NCBI RefSeq assembly: GCF_902148845.1
Contig: NC_043753.1
Coordinates: forward strand, 10,420,843 to 10,484,842
DNA: 64,000 nucleotides
Direction of reading: 5' to 3'
Source: Salarias fasciatus
Taxonomy: Eukaryota > Chordata > Actinopteri > Blenniiformes > Blenniidae
This document shows positions 32,933-45,600 of the stretch, piece after piece. Both the position numbers and the translations under genes were made by a program. The notes under the pieces are model-generated. The model was not told the origin of the DNA. It searched no databases and saw nothing but the letters and a program-made list of their open reading frames with translations. The first letter of the stretch is position 1. Each line of letters starts with the position of its first letter.

Positions 32933-35061
32933 ATGGCTGGGACGTGGAGCGTCGCTCTGCTGGAGGTCTTCACGCTCCTGTGGACTCTGTCCAGGGCAGG
33001 TGAGTGTTTAAACATCAAACTTTGTGTCAGAAAGAGAGAGGGAAACTGTTTGTTCAACATTTCTGGTGTTGTGGAAGCAAGAAACTTAAGGAGCATTGCT
33101 CTATTCCTTAAATCAGAGGAATAGAAAACAATATTGTTCCTGCAGTCAGATCGTCTTAACCACTTTCAGGGGCGCTTGGAGGGGATTTTTGAGTGTAGCG
33201 CCCTGCTACTTCCTCCCACCTGAGCACATGTGGGCGTGTTAGTCCAGAAACGGGGTGTGGTCAGACACTGCCTGTCTTCTTAAAGTGAAATGAAACACCT
33301 TGACTGACCTAAATTCAGAGGACACCCTGATTCAGCGATTTTTTTTTTATAAAGATTCTCATCCCTGGGGAGGAAAATGCCTAAATGGCTTAAACAGCTG
33401 AAAATTGCCCAAAAAGATGAAAAGAACTAAATGAGCTTCACTAAATTTCAAGGAAAACAAACAGCCAAACATTTTCAAATGGTTAAATCAGGTAAAAGTT
33501 AAAAAATAGATGCAGGGTTCATTCATTGGTTTCTATGTTTCTGCAGACATCAGGAAGATTCCAACTGTTTCACAAGAGTTCTTTCTTCTTCTTTCATGTT
33601 TTTGATTTACAGAGAAATTGTTTTTATTGTGATTTATTTTCATCATATGTTTCTCTTTCTTGAACATACCCTATCAAGAAATGTAATCATTTTTGCTGTT
33701 TTTACTTTTATTGTGTAGTTTGATTGTCTCTTTATTTCTTTACAAAAAGCCTTTTACTTTTAATTTAAATTTTTACTTTAATAGCTTCGTAAATATTTGA
33801 ATGTGCGAATTCTATTTATTTTTTTTACCTGTTTAACAATAAAGAACTTAAAGTTTTGTTTTGAGGATTTAAGTTATTTTCCACTTGTTAAGAATTATCA
33901 TGAAAATCAATGTTTTTCATAAATAGCTTTGAATGATTTGTGTTCCATTATGTCAGATGCCATCGATGAGGCAAACGCCACCACGATTTGGCCCTTCACC
34001 ACTCTGAACGTCACTGTTTCCGGTGTGGAGAGTTCGTCCAGCGCGTGGGCCGTCGTCGGGAGGGTGGCCGTCGCTTTGTGTGTGGCGGGAGCAGTCGGCG
34101 TAATCCTGTACTGCCTGAAGAAAAAATGTGAGATCTCCCCTTGCTTTTGCTTCTCTTTCTCATTAAAAAAAATGCTCTTTTTGCTCTACTTGAACTGACA
34201 TTGGAAGTGTCTGGATTCTCAGGTCCGAGAGGATCCCGTGATGGTGAACGTCAACTGTGAGTTCATCTAAAACCAATATCAAATTCTTCTCCAAGATGTC
34301 TGTATAGGACGCTGCCACTCAGTCATGTAGTACCACTTTACACCACAAGGGGGTGTTGTGAGCTGTTGCAATGAATAAGATAACAATGAATTAGCCAAGA
34401 ATTACAAATTTTCCTGTTTTCCTTTTGAAATTGCTCTACTTTCCAGTAGCTCTTGTGATATTACAAGTAGAAAAGTTGATTTATATGGAGTAACTTTTCC
34501 ATAAATGACACAGTTTACCTAAAAAAATATTCAAGCCATGGTTCAGAATCAAAAATCTAATATTAAGACAAAAAAAATAAAAAGGACATAGAACTTTATT
34601 GACTTGATTTTTCAATGAGGTCGGGTATCTTTGAAGCCATATTACTGGCGGTGACAGTTTTGTGCCCCGCCCCTGCCGTACGTCACTTTAGGCTCAGTGT
34701 TCAAACTACAGCAGGATTAGGTGGAGAAAGGAACTGGGTCACCTCCACCCAGACGCACAATGCAGAGGAGGGAAAGGAAAACAGAGAGATACAATAAACA
34801 CACATCGAAAAGTAAGATGTCAGCTGCAGTAATTTCTATGTTCATAATAAAGTCACTCACTATTTCCGTTTAATCACTTACACCTGCTCAAATACTTCAT
34901 AAGTGCAAGAAAATTGCTGATGTCAGTTTAAAATCTGTCTCGTTCACTTTGTTGGCAGGGTTGTGTCGCGTCGGCGTGCGAACAGAGAGTCCCGTCCTTT
35001 GAACGGAGACATGAGGTCAAACACCAGCCAGTCATCTCTGAGCACCCCCACCTCGGATTGA
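32933..35061 (+). CDS. Ig-less one-pass membrane protein of the HHLA2-like cluster (124 aa)
   Basis: Four coding exons: 32933-32999 (leader MAGTWSVALLEVFTLLWTLSRA), 33957-34127, 34223-34256 and 34959-35061. They total 375 nt, with phases 1, 1 and 2 matching at each joint, and end at TGA. The leader exon has the same length (67 nt) as that of gene 1 and closely similar sequence (LLEVFTLLWTLSRA against FLEVLTLLWTLASG). Exon 2 gives a short extracellular stalk with two N-glycosylation sites (NAT, NVT), a TM (VGRVAVALCVAGAVGVILYC) and KKK. The tail is basic then Ser/Thr-rich (SRRRANRESRPLNGD, then TSQSSLSTPTSD). I see no Ig exon in the 957-bp intron 1. AATAAA lies at 35245. I do not recognise an ortholog. 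It may be a B7-like gene that lost its Ig exons, or an unrelated one-pass protein that shares the leader exon. Confidence 0.65.
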
Positions 35062-36170
35062 GCTGCACCACCCGGACACTGAGCTGTCCTGAGGTCTGAT
35101 CTGTTACAGTACTGTAAATACGGAGGAATGTTTGCTGGAAGAGCTGGAGGAAAGGGATCTCAGTGACCGAGTGATGGGAACTGAAGTTAAACCAGCCAAT
35201 CAGCTGATTCAGTAGATTTTGTCAATATAATATTTATTTATATGAATAAATTATATGAGTCACTTGTTCAGATGAACTCATGTCTTCAACTGTTGTTATT
35301 TTCCTAATTTCTCTTTTATTCTCCTGGGTACGTGGCGACTCTTCTGGAGACTCATCAGTGCCTCTTTCTCTGTTTTGGGACATTTTTGCAAAGTTGAGGT
35401 TTTGGGTTTGTCATATCTTGGTATAAAACAGTCTACAGGCCAGTGAATGGGGCCGTGTGTTAGAATACGGCGCTGATAAAAAAGGTCATTTCCCCTTTCA
35501 CAATAAGGAAGACTGAAAAAATGTGGTTTTGGTCAAACCTGTTTTTGTGAAGACATGATTTTTGACTTCCTACAGTTGTATCCACACTCTGCGGTCTCTT
35601 CCCACCTCTCTGGTTTCTCTCCAGCTATCGTTACTTTTGTTCATTCAATTTCCAGAAAGATTTGCAGGTTTAGAAGCATTCAGATTGTGTTTCGCTTCAA
35701 AGTAGGAACTTTCCCTCTTTCCACTTCCTTGTGTATGTGCAATTAAGCCGATTTATCTTAATGAGATTGAATAATATAACTGAGAGAGCGTGTTTTGTTA
35801 TTTGGAGAGCTGTTTACATTTCACAGATTATTGTATTTGAATGAAATATCACTCAACAGGGAAGAAGGTCACTCTAATAAAGAACAAAGCAAAGAAATTC
35901 ACTGTGGATTTGAGTTGTACATCTTTGGATTTCTATTCCTCTATGAAAAATAAAGCAAAATATTTATTTGAAAGCGTTGATCTTTGATGTCTGTTGTTGT
36001 GTGAAGGTATCTGACCCCCGTCCGGCCTCCTCCCTGCTTCCCGGACCGGCTGCTCCGTCGGTTTTCTATTTTCTGCCCTCTGTTTCTGCAGCTGCCGCCC
36101 GTCACTCAGCCGGCGGCTCCGGCCTCCAGGCAGAAGGTCGCTGGGTGAGACGCCTCGGGATCAGTCGGCC
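35062..36170. other. Intergenic, mini-gene 3' UTR to chrnd promoter
   Basis: The mini-gene 3' UTR (AATAAA 35245-35250) is followed by unannotated AT-rich sequence. The last ~170 bases are GC-rich and probably contain the chrnd promoter and 5' UTR, with an E-box CAGCTG at 36089-36094. Confidence 0.5.
36089..36094. promoter_or_regulatory. E-box (CAGCTG) upstream of chrnd
   Basis: CAGCTG lies 77 bases before the chrnd start codon. Muscle acetylcholine-receptor subunit promoters are known to be driven by myogenic bHLH factors through E-boxes. Two more CAGCTG sites lie together in intron 1 (38138-38143 and 38146-38151). Function is inferred from family knowledge, since the 6-mer alone is common. 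Confidence 0.45.
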
Positions 36171-37415
36171 ATGGAGCTCCATCGGACGGCACTGTGCTCC
36201 GTCTTCCTGCTCGCTCTGCTCGCAGCAGGTAAGTTAGTGCAAGTGTGACCGGTTTATCTCATGCTGTAAATTCAGATTTACTGAGAACTAAACTAATAGG
36301 TATGAAAATGGGATTCCTTGAAGTCTGTTTTGGTGTTGCAGCAGCCTGTGTTTTGGTTTTAGTTGAAAATATCTCAACTTTAAAAGTATAATGATGGCAA
36401 GATCTGCAATATTCTGTTACTGATTACTATTTGGTCAATAGTGGAAACAGATCCAGATTCAAACTTCTGTGTGGAAGCTACTTATCTATAAGAATGAGCT
36501 GAAACATGATATGTTTGTGTTCCATTTGCCCTTTGAACTCGGAATTCCACGTTGTGTTCAGAATAATGAAATGTTCAGTTGTACCTTTGAGGTCAACATG
36601 TTCAAAAAGTCACTGCTTTGGTGTCAGAGCAGCCAAAATAAGAGTGCCAGTGAGAAATATCTCAGTTTTTTTCTTGTCAGGCTGTTATTTGGAGTAAATT
36701 CCATAGTTTTTGAAAGTAAATTGAGAGCAGTTTATAAGAAGATGACATCAAGTTTTCTAATTGTTGTCTCAAAAAAATATGTGCCTTTTTCAATGCCTCA
36801 TTTGTCAAAATTAAGGAGTTTTCACTTTTTTGTTACAACAATTTGGGACATAATGAAAAAAAAAATCAGGTATTCACCTTGAACAAAAATGGTATTCTTT
36901 TTAAAGTTTAGTGAAACAGTGTTTGCTTTTGTTGATTGTCTTAAATAATAGAACACCTCAAATACAAACAGAATATCATCAGAAATAAACAGGAAACTGG
37001 AAATATTTGGATTTAAGTGATAATGAACTGACTCGTAGTACATATTACTGTTCCAGTTGTCCTTCAAACTCAGAATTTCAATTTTTTGAAACTTTTTGAA
37101 CCCATTGGTGTTATAACAGCCTGCACACTGGTTTTGGTTGTAAATATCTCCAATATTTTCATTTACATGATTTGTTTGAAGTAGATGTTGCTCGATTTTC
37201 CTGATGTTATCATTTCACTAACAGGGTCACTTGGAATTTCAAGTTATTTCCAAGTTGGGAAGCAAAACTTTGAAATGCCTCTCTAGCTTCAAGGTCAAAA
37301 CTTTTAGAAAGTCTGTTTTGTTTTTACAGCAGTGATTCTTGGTGTTAGTTATCAATATCGATTATTTTCAATTTCAAATGATCTGTCAGATCATATTGTA
37401 AAATTGACAGCAGAG

Positions 37416-37466
<51 letters not shown>

Positions 37467-38034
37467 GCGTTCACGTCCAAATTTATTGAAGTTTGTTTCA
37501 CATTCATCAGGAAGTTGTACTTTTAAGTCAGTGGTTAGTACACCTTTCAGTGCTAAACTAACTTCAAGACCAAACTTAGTGAATTAATCATGAATAAGCA
37601 AGAACTTAATCATTCTGTATTGTAATTTTTCACAATTTCATAAAATAAATATGTCTATGTATTGATTTCTGTACCAAACTAACTTAAAAAATGAATAGGC
37701 TACTGAGAACTTTTTGTATGCATGTAAAACAGGCCATACAGCCCACATGCAATACCGCATCCGACCACCAGGGGGAAACACGACACATAATATCAAGTTA
37801 CACATGTTTCACATATTTCAGCGTGTCCCGTAAAGGGTTTCACAGCATCATTCTTGTGTTAGTAATGAAATCAGTCTTTGTACATCTAAAACTGATTCAA
37901 TAAACGATCAGATATAGTTTGAGTCAATGGAAGATCACAAAACAAAAACAACAGGCGTTTGGCTTGACCTTGTATGAGGGCCTGTGGAATAAAGTCAATC
38001 ATGTATGTGTGTCTTTAAGTGTAGAGGTGTGTTG

Positions 38035-38123
<89 letters not shown>

Positions 38124-38676
38124 TGCAGTGAAGGAAGCAGCTGAGCAGCTGCCACGCGCTGAAATACGATCAGACCCTGATCTGATCCGGTTTGTGTGCG
38201 TTCCAGGGTGCTTTGTTCTTACTGTATTAAGGTCATTAAAACTTTTTCAGTCATGAAATTCAGATATCAAAGTTATGTTTTCGTGTGCGAACATGAAATA
38301 AAATCAATCATGACTGAAAATGTAGCTTAAAATTCTACTACAGCGTTATCAGAATCAATGTTTTTAGTCCTAATAGAATGAAAACTTGCATTTTCATGTT
38401 ATCTTCCTTTAACTGTGCAGACTCGGTCTTTGTAAAAAAAAAAAAAAAAAAACTCCTGTCATCTTCAGAGTGAACTGGTGAATGTTACCTCATCTTACAA
38501 GACATCATCGCCACCTTCTGTTAAAGAATGAGAATAGAATTTGGCTCATTGATTTTTATCTGTCAGATTTTTATTGATTTCCCACAACTAGGCAGAAAAC
38601 CTGACTTGTAGTTTGTTTGCTTGAAAACACTCTGGAAATATGAAACAAATGTGCATGGTTTTCACATGAATGTAAA

Positions 38677-38755
<79 letters not shown>

Positions 38756-41700
38756 GAGTGCTGGGGCCGCAATGAGGAGGAGCGCCTCATCAAATACCTT
38801 TTTAAAGAGAAAGGATATAAGAAAGACCTGCGACCTGTGGAGAGGCAGCAGGATGTCGTTGACGTTTACCTCTCTCTCACTCTCTCCAACCTCATCTCCC
38901 TGGTAGGAAGCTTTTTTTTTTTTTTTGCTGTTGTCTTGGGATAATTTAACAATGAAAACACTAAAGAAATGATCCAAATATGTGCTGTGATGTTAGAAAT
39001 GTTGTGTAATTCCAGTATGGAGCACAAGGCGGTGTGTTGAGTCATATTAGTTTTCTCCAACAAGAAAGCAACACGTGTTGACTTTCTGTGATCGTTTCTT
39101 ACCGTCCAGCACAAGACGAGAGATTTTACGCCAGATATTGTAACGATTGCCCATCATCATCTTTTTTAAATGTCAAAAATTTCCATTAGAAGCAATAACA
39201 ACACAGGCAATTCAAATTGAAACAGTCTGACTGCTGCTTCTAATTTGTGTCTTTGTTTTGCGTCTTCTGCAGAAAGAAGTTGATGAGACGCTGTTGACGA
39301 ACGTGTGGATAGAACACGTACGTAAAAGCTGGCTGTCTTTCTCACATTGCACCTTGAAAACACGTGCGTGTTCTTGCTCCTGACGTGTCTCTGCTTGAGC
39401 AGATGTGGACGGACTACCGGCTGTCGTGGAACTCGTCGGAGTTCGACGGCATCAGCGTCCTCCGCCTGCCGTCCGACATGCTGTGGCTGCCGCAGATCGT
39501 GCTGGAGAACAAGTGAGCGAATGAGTCGGCTCTTGTTTACGGCAGTGAACACGCAGTGCAGTGACAGTTTCATGCCCTCTGTCTCCCTCAGCAATGACGC
39601 CCAGTTTGAAGTGGCCCTGTACTGCAACGTGCTGGTGTATGACAGTGGTTTCTGCTCCTGGCAGCCGCCGGCCATATTCCGCTCCTCCTGCTCCATCAAC
39701 GTCAACTACTTCCCCTTCGACTGGCAGAACTGCACGCTCAAATTTGTGTAGGCCAGAAGTACACACAGTCTGTTTTCAGGACATTCAGAACAGTTAAAGA
39801 GAGAAAATGCTAAGGGAATGCAAGAAAGTATGACGGGAGGTTCAAACCTGATCATGTCTTTTTGCAATAATTGATTCAGGCCGCATTTCATTTGCAGCTC
39901 TCTGACCTACAATGCAAAAGAGGTCAGGATCCTGCTGAAGGAAGACGAGGAGGAAACAGAGAAATGGACAGTGGAGTGGATCGTTATCGATCCGCAAAGC
40001 TTCACAGGTGACTGCTGAGACTTTCACCACAGTGGAACAGAAGGGTGGCTTCAAACCTCTGATCGGTTTGTCCTTCACAGAAAACGGCGAGTGGGAGATC
40101 ATCCACCTCCCGGCCAAGAGAAACACCCACAAGCACATTCCCATGGAGAGCAACAAGCACCAGGACGTCACCTTCTACCTGATCATCAAGCGCAAGCCTC
40201 TCTTCTACATCGTCAACATCATCATCCCCTGCGTGCTCATCTCCTTTCTGGCCGCGCTCGTCTACTACCTGCCTGCAGACAGTCAGTGCACGTTCCCTCC
40301 TTGGATTTAAGGATCATTTCAAATAATTTAAGAAAAGAAACAATGCTAAGAAATGAGTTTTGGGATTATTTGTGATTGGTGGATTATGGGGCTGATCGTG
40401 TGTAGGTGGTGAGAAGATGACGCTGTCCATCTCGGTGCTGCTGGCTCAGTCTGTCTTCCTGCTTCTGATCTCTCAAAGACTGCCGGAGACCTCCATGTCC
40501 GTTCCTCTCATAGTCAAGTGCGTAACAGCGAAACACTCAACACTTCTCAAATTGATCACAGTGCAAACAGACAAAATCCCAAAAGGAAGGGATAACCATG
40601 GTCCTACCTGCAGTGTGTACATGTGCGTGTGTGTGTGTGTGTTTCAGGTACTTGATGTTCATCATGGTTCTGGTTACTGTGGTGGTGCTGAACTGTGTGG
40701 TCGTCCTCAACCTGCACTTCAGGACGCCGAGCACGCACGTCATGTCCGAGTGGACCAAGAGGGTAATGCAACACGCCGAGGCTCTTTGGTCGTGTCAAAG
40801 CCAGAATTCTGCCCGCCAGAGAAAGTCAGAATAACACTTTTTATACCAGACATGGAGAACTGTAGGCCACTGCAGGATGTAGCTAATATCACCAATGCTT
40901 CCTTTTCCTTGAGTCATTTTCTAAAATTTAATATACGATCAGTTTGCCAGACAATGCGAAAAGAAAATTTTTTAAAAGATAAATTACTATTCGGTAGTTT
41001 AATTTAGATTTTATCCTTGTAGTCGAAGTGCTCGATAAGGTAGTTTGTGTCCCTCACAATGATCAAAGTTGACTCTCCCTGTCCCTGGTGGTCCTTGGTG
41101 GTATTGCAGGTATTTGGTATTAAAATCAACAACTCATTTTCTAGATCCGTTCAAACATTTTAACCTTGGATCTGTCCTCCTTCCGTTCAGACTTTTCTCG
41201 AGCGTTTGCCTCGGATCCTGCGCATGTCGCGTCCCGAGGAGGCGGAGCCGCTCTGGGATGGAGCGTTGCCACGGCGATCCAGCTCAGTGGGCTACATCGC
41301 CGCGGCGGATGAGTATTACAGCGTGAAGTCCCGCAGCGAGCTGATGTTCGAGAAGCAGTCGGGGAGACACGGGCTGACGGCGCGGCCCACCCACGCTGCG
41401 GGTGAGTTGGCGTGGGACAAACTTCTCATTGGATTTATGCCAAATGTTGCACAACATCGTCTGCGCCTTTACTCACTATTAACCTGCAAATTATTTTTAC
41501 TGTGATTTTTATGTGTAGTGGTGAAGCCGCAGGATGACGGAGGCGTGACGGACCAGCTGTACGCAGAGATGAAGCCGGCTGTGGATGGAGCCAACTACAT
41601 CATCAAGCACATGCGCAACAAGAACGACTACAACGAGGTCAAAAGCAGCAAACAGTTTGAAAGAAGAGAGAAAAATCAGAAATCACGTGTCAGGCGTGTT

Positions 41701-41917
41701 CAGTGAAACCAGACTGTTCCTGCTGTCCTCACAGGAGAAGGACAACTGGAGCGGGATCGCCCGTACGGTGGACCGCCTCTGCCTCTTCCTGGTGACCCCG
41801 GTGATGATGTTCGGCACCGTCATCATCTTCCTGATGGGAATCTGCAACCACCCGCCACACCTGCCCTTCAGTGGAGACCCGCACGACTACACGGAGGCCA
41901 ACAGACGCCTGCTGTAG
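36171..41917 (+). CDS. chrnd: Nicotinic acetylcholine receptor delta subunit
   Basis: Twelve coding exons: 36171-36228, 38757-38902, 39273-39317, 39403-39512, 39592-39747, 39898-40007, 40081-40281, 40406-40517, 40648-40762, 41191-41401, 41519-41637 and 41735-41917. They total 1566 nt (521 aa), the usual family length, and twelve exons as in mammals. It is a subunit of the pentameric muscle endplate channel. Seen in order: signal peptide [19 protein letters not shown]; delta-type N-terminus ([20 protein letters not shown]); WIEH; Cys-loop [18 protein letters not shown]1 [20 protein letters not shown]2 [20 protein letters not shown]3 [18 protein letters not shown]; a cytoplasmic loop with [16 protein letters not shown] and ELKPAVDG-type [15 protein letters not shown]4 [17 protein letters not shown]. 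Exon 5 joins exon 6 through GT|C ([12 protein letters not shown]). AATAAA lies at 42076. Gamma and epsilon are excluded by the N-terminal residues. Confidence 0.97.
36240..38756. repeat. chrnd intron 1 with internal diverged repeats and TG tracts
   Basis: Intron 1 contains TG microsatellites at about 37419-37463, 38036-38122 and 38681-38753. It also has a diverged duplication: TTCCATTTGCCCTTTGAACT near 36521 resembles TTCCAGTTGTCCTTCAAACT near 37051, and TGGTGTTGCAGCAGCCTG near 36331 resembles TGGTGTTATAACAGCCTG near 37107. No gene lies inside it. Confidence 0.6.
38681..38756 (+). repeat. (TG)n tract abutting the chrnd exon 2 acceptor
   Basis: About 36 TG units run to within three bases of the exon 2 acceptor (the tract, then TTAG, then AGTGCTGG at 38757). 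The TG tract therefore occupies the position of the polypyrimidine tract. Its length is likely to vary between individuals. Confidence 0.9.
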
Positions 41918-42163
41918 CGCCGCACAGCACACACAGATTGTGTTCTCATCCAGAGGTGTGTGGAGGTGTGTTGTGTTTATTTAATGACATTTTCAAGTTG
42001 CAGCTGTGTTTTATTAGCATGTGGTGGGTAAATAAACCAGGAAATCATTGTTGTATTTAAAGTTTGTGTGTTTTGAATAAACGTTTTCTTTCTTAACTGA
42101 ACTTTTATTGATTTTTTGTTTCTTTTATCTACATGGCAGAAGGAGAAACCACTGTTTTAAAAA

Positions 42164-42430
42164 AAATTATTGGTAACACTTTACTTTAAGCACCCGGTGT
42201 AACACATTATAAGTAGTTATAAACACTCATACATGATCACAATGCTTTATAACTCACTGTACAGCACTATACAGCATAGGGTTAGGGTTAGGGTTAGGTC
42301 CTGGCATTGTGATCATCTATGAATGTTTATAACTATAGCTACACGTGTTATAATGGTATTATAAAGCTTTATAAATGTACTTATAATGTGTTATACAGGG
42401 GGGCTTCAAATAAAGTGTTACCAAATTATT
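42164..42430. mobile_element. hAT-type MITE with 8-bp target duplication
   Basis: The element spans 42172-42422 (251 bp) with inverted ends GGTAACACTTTA and TAAAGTGTTACC, extending as imperfect pairing inward (ACTTTAAGCACC against the reverse of GGGCTTCAAATAAAGT). It is flanked by a perfect 8-bp duplication AAATTATT (42164-42171 and 42423-42430). It has no coding capacity. An internal run of TAGGGT repeats lies near 42277-42297. It sits between the 3' ends of chrnd and the minus-strand NLR gene. Confidence 0.88.
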
Positions 42431-42668
42431 TTACATTTCTTCGTGAATCAGTTCACGCTGCTTGACCATGCGAAGACACTTGAGTGTCGTGTTATAATCC
42501 AGGTCATACGTGGGTGGCAAGAGGTCCCAGGTTCAATTCCCGGACAAGCCCCCAGTCCAAGGGACTCATGTTCATCATCTTCTTCCATAGCCAACCAATC
42601 AGATGTCCTCATGCAGCTCCTCAGCAGCTTTAAGGGGAACACTTCCTCTTTATCTGACCTCACACACT

Positions 42669-45600
42669 TCAGATTGTCGTGTGGACGAGATCAAGCAGCT
42701 GCTTCACGTCTGAATCCTGCAGGTAGTTTTCACTCAGGTCCAGATGTATCATGTGGGAGTGGTTGGATCCCAGAGCTGACTGCAGAGACGTGCAGCTGAT
42801 CTCCGACAGACTGCAGCCCCTCATTCTGCAAGAAGAAACAAAGATGCAAATTCATGAGAAGTTGACACAAGTGTGTCTGTTTTCTGTTTAGAGGTGAAGA
42901 ACTAAACAATGTACAAGTTTAGAGAAACTTATCTCTAAATAATCAGCCCGACTCAAATTCCCACAGTCAAACATAACAGGTAAGGAAGGGGGAAATCTGA
43001 CCAACAACCTGCTGCAGATTGACATGCAGGGACTTCAGCTGTTGAGGGGTGCGGGTTCATCAACTCTACAAAACTGCAACGGATTTTTCCATAAAAATCC
43101 TCAAGTTTCCAAAAGTTCAGAAAATGTACAGTCAGATTCGACATGAAGATGCTGCTTGGTGATAATTCATGAAACGTCGACATCACATGACCACAACTGA
43201 GTCTTGGAACAAGAAAAAGATGATGCTAACTGTGTAGTTTAGTCCCATAACAATGCTTCACATTGTTTCCTTCTACAGACAGAACTAAAGAATGGGGAAC
43301 TCACCTCACAGTTTCCAGTCTGCAGAGTGGATTCTGCAGGAAACGACACAGCAGTTTCACTCCCGAATCCAGAAGCTGGTTGTGACTCAAGTCTAGATGT
43401 TTCAGAATGGAGGGGTTATACTGTAGAGATGAGACCAGAGAACCACAGTTGGTCTCTGACAAACCGCAGTTCCTCAGTCTGGATGAAGAATGAGAAAAAT
43501 GGAGATAACTTAATTAGTAAGAAATCCTCAAAAACATGTAAAACTAAATTATGCTGCAGCTTATGTAGCAACTTCAGCTCTGCAGCTCCAGCATTTGACC
43601 AAACCTTCTTTCGTGTGTTTACTATATGTGGGGTGTGCAAATACTGGAGTGAACCACATCTTTACAAACTGGGCTCGTTGTTAATGGTTGTTAATCGGTC
43701 CTGAACCAGCAGCTCATGATCAATAATCTCTACTTTCTATGACGACGGTGGCTTTGTGCTCCTGCTACTGCAGATCATCATTATATCAGGCTTCTGACAT
43801 GAACTCACAGTCGGTGAACTGACCTGAGACTCTTCAGTCTGCAGAGTGGACTCTGAAGAAAACCACACAGCCGCTCCACTCCCGAGTCCCGCAGCTCCAC
43901 GTTGAGACTCAGGTCCAGATGTTGCAGGTGAGAGGGGCTGAACTTCAGAGCCAAGGCCAGATACTGACAGCTGACGTCCGACAAACCGCAGCGCCTCAAT
44001 CTGAGTGAAAAACAAGATGAGCTTTCAGGAGACGGAGTTACTGGAGGCGGTTCAAGATGTTTACTGCCGCAAAGCATTGTTACAACATATCAAACACACA
44101 TTTTGTTTTTCTACATGGTATTTTTTTAAAAAAAAGATTAAAGTTAACTCACATCAGAGTCTCCAGTCTGCAGTTTGAACTCTCCAGTCCAGCACACAGA
44201 ATCATCACTGCAGAATCTTGCAGGCTGTTGAGACTCAGATCCAGATGAGTCAGATGGGAGAGGCTGGACTTCAGGGCCGACGCCACAACCTGACAGTGAG
44301 TCTCTGCAAGTCCACACTCGGTAATTCTGCCAGCAAAGAAAGCACACCATATAATGTTGATCAGAGAGACGACACACATGCATACACATTAATTTACTGG
44401 AAAAAGATTGTTCTCCTTCTGTTGTTTCATGTTCCTAAAAATCTGGTTTTGTTTTGACAGTGTTGCATTGCTTTTTCGAACGATTGTTGTGAAATGTTTG
44501 GACAGCTAGGATTTAATATTTTCTAATGTTGCACTGGTGATATCTGGTGGAAATAAACATATAACTCACCGAGCCTTCCTGCAGTTCCTCACAGCTGGAA
44601 TCAGCCTCAGCAGACCCTCCGTGGACGCATTATACGTCTTCAGGTCGAACTCCTCCAGAACCTCCTCCGACATCTGCAGCATGTGTGCCAGAGCTGAGCA
44701 GTGGATCCCAGAGAGCTCCTTCTCTGATCTGTTCTCTGACTTCAGGAACTCTTGGATCTCCTGCTGCACTGAGAGGTCCTTCATCTCCATCAGACAGTGG
44801 AAGATGTTGATGCTTCTGTCCGGTGACATTTCAGATGTTTTCATCTCTTTAAGGTTCTGGAGGACTGTTTTGAAAGTTTCTGGACTAATTTTGGGCTGAC
44901 CGAGCAGATCTCTTAAGAATTTCTGGTTGGTCTCTGAAGTAAGGCCATGAAGGAAACGGACAAACAGATCCAGGTGACCATGATGACTTTCAAGAGATCT
45001 TTTTAAAGTTTTCTTGATGAAATCTTCCACAGATAAATCGGTGACGTCTTCCCTCAGGAAAACCTGCAGCACGTCGGTCTTCTTGTTGGAGTAACAGTGG
45101 AACATGTAAACTGCAGCCAGAAACTCTTGAATGCTCAGATGAATGAAGGAGTAGACTGGTTTCTGGAAGATCACACACTCTCTTCTGAAGATCTCGGTAA
45201 AAACTCCAGAGTACACCGAGGCCTCTGCCACATCCAGACCGCACTGCTTCAGGTCTTCTTGGTAGAAAACGATGTTTCCTATCTGAAGATGTTCAAAAGC
45301 CATCCTCCCCAGATTTAGAAGAACCTCCCTGTCAGCCTCACTCAGTTCCTCTGGACATGTCTCTGGTCCCTCATGGTACTTCTGCCTCTTCCTTGTTTTC
45401 TGAACCATTATAAAGTGGGAGTACATGTCAGTCAGAATCTTGGGCAGCTCTCCTCTCTGCTCTGTGCTCAACATGTGCTCCAGAACTGTAGCAGTGATCC
45501 AGCAGAAGACTGGGATTCTGCACATGATGTGGAGGCTCCTGGAGGTCTGGATGTGGGAGATGATTCTGCTGCACAGCTCCTCATCGCTCAGTCTCCTCCT

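Noticed and set aside
38005-38256. ORFs reading VCVCVC through TG tracts
   Set aside because: Any TG tract is open in these frames; they lie in chrnd intron 1.
42277-42297. Telomere-like TAGGGT repeats
   Set aside because: There are only about three units, inside a short MITE; it is not a telomere or interstitial telomere array.
42470-42560. tRNA-like stretch with a B-box (GGTTCAATTCC)
   Set aside because: The T-arm is imperfect, no A-box or acceptor stem can be paired, and it directly follows a MITE. At best it is a tRNA-derived SINE scrap.
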